The notes under the pieces were generated by a model. That model had not been told where the DNA came from, searched no databases, and saw only the letters and a list, made by a program, of their open reading frames with translations. A DNA stretch of 64,000 bases, from NCBI GenBank assembly GCA_016710015.1, contig JADJLR010000006.1, positions 186,001 to 250,000 of the forward strand, read 5' to 3'. Positions 63,963 through 64,000 of the stretch are shown piece after piece. The position numbers and the translations under genes are program-made. The stretch is from Flavobacteriales bacterium. Its GTDB lineage: Bacteria; Bacteroidota; Bacteroidia; Flavobacteriales_F; PHOS-HE28. Numbering within the stretch: position 1 is the first letter of the stretch; each line of letters begins with the position of its first letter.

Positions 63963-64000
63963 ATGCAAGTGTTCCGTCTATTTGTTTTCGGTTACCTTTA
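63963..64000 (+). CDS. Possible 5' end of a gene cut by the window edge
   Basis: ATG at 63963 followed by hydrophobic codons (MQVFRLFVFGYL) and open to the window end, like the start of a signal peptide. Too short to be sure. Confidence 0.25.
   Translation, partial: MQVFRLFVFGYL

Noticed and set aside
1..64000. tRNA, rRNA, riboswitch or prophage
   Set aside because: No cloverleaf, rRNA-like text, known riboswitch core or phage structural gene was recognised on reading both strands.

Overview
The window comes from a member of the Bacteroidota, most likely a Flavobacteriales-type lineage with fairly GC-rich DNA (I estimate 55-60 percent by eye). At least thirteen secreted proteins end in a type IX secretion (T9SS) type A sorting domain. 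Promoters look like the Bacteroidota -7 element TAnnTTTG, here often TAnnTTCG. Shine-Dalgarno sites are not evident. No rRNA, tRNA, CRISPR array or phage structural gene was recognised.

Layout. 0-6.3 kb: three T9SS proteins (two frameshifted) and a papain-fold peptidase whose 3' tail recurs twice as relics between them. 6.3-16.3 kb: FMN reductase, a LAS-type metallopeptidase in an inverted-repeat setting, cysteine desulfurase, glmM, then a tightly coupled run TPR - phosphosulfolactate synthase - rhodanese - DUF368/PopT-type lipid carrier transporter - aroE. 16.3-34.6 kb: a MITE-like repeat, uvrB, two paralogous T9SS serine endopeptidases, YdcF-like and vWA-like membrane proteins, fabG, two T9SS proteins, sucD, a second MITE copy, an MFS exporter, an NDH-2-like dehydrogenase and mnmE. 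34.9-46.3 kb: beta-propeller proteins, lipoproteins, WbqC, an acyltransferase-like membrane protein and another T9SS protein.

46.4-64 kb is accessory and plastic. A GxxExxY (PD-(D/E)XK-like) protein sits between two tandem-repeat arrays full of DnaA-box-like words. An acyl-CoA carboxylase beta subunit is flanked by a relic of its own 5' end and a relic of its own 3' end. A REP-associated tyrosine transposase is broken by small palindromes, and a HepT/MntA toxin-antitoxin pair has a frameshifted toxin. A serine hydrolase has a truncated second copy. Four tandem T9SS genes share nearly identical sorting-domain DNA.

How it fits together: the core genes (cell-wall precursor supply by glmM, lipid-carrier recycling by DUF368, aromatic synthesis, fatty-acid synthesis, TCA cycle, respiration, tRNA modification, excision repair) are intact. 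Lesions concentrate in the secreted-protein and mobile-element genes between them. The most unusual theme is duplication of gene ends beside intact parent genes (C1 peptidase, sucD, the carboxylase), each associated with small secreted-protein cargo.
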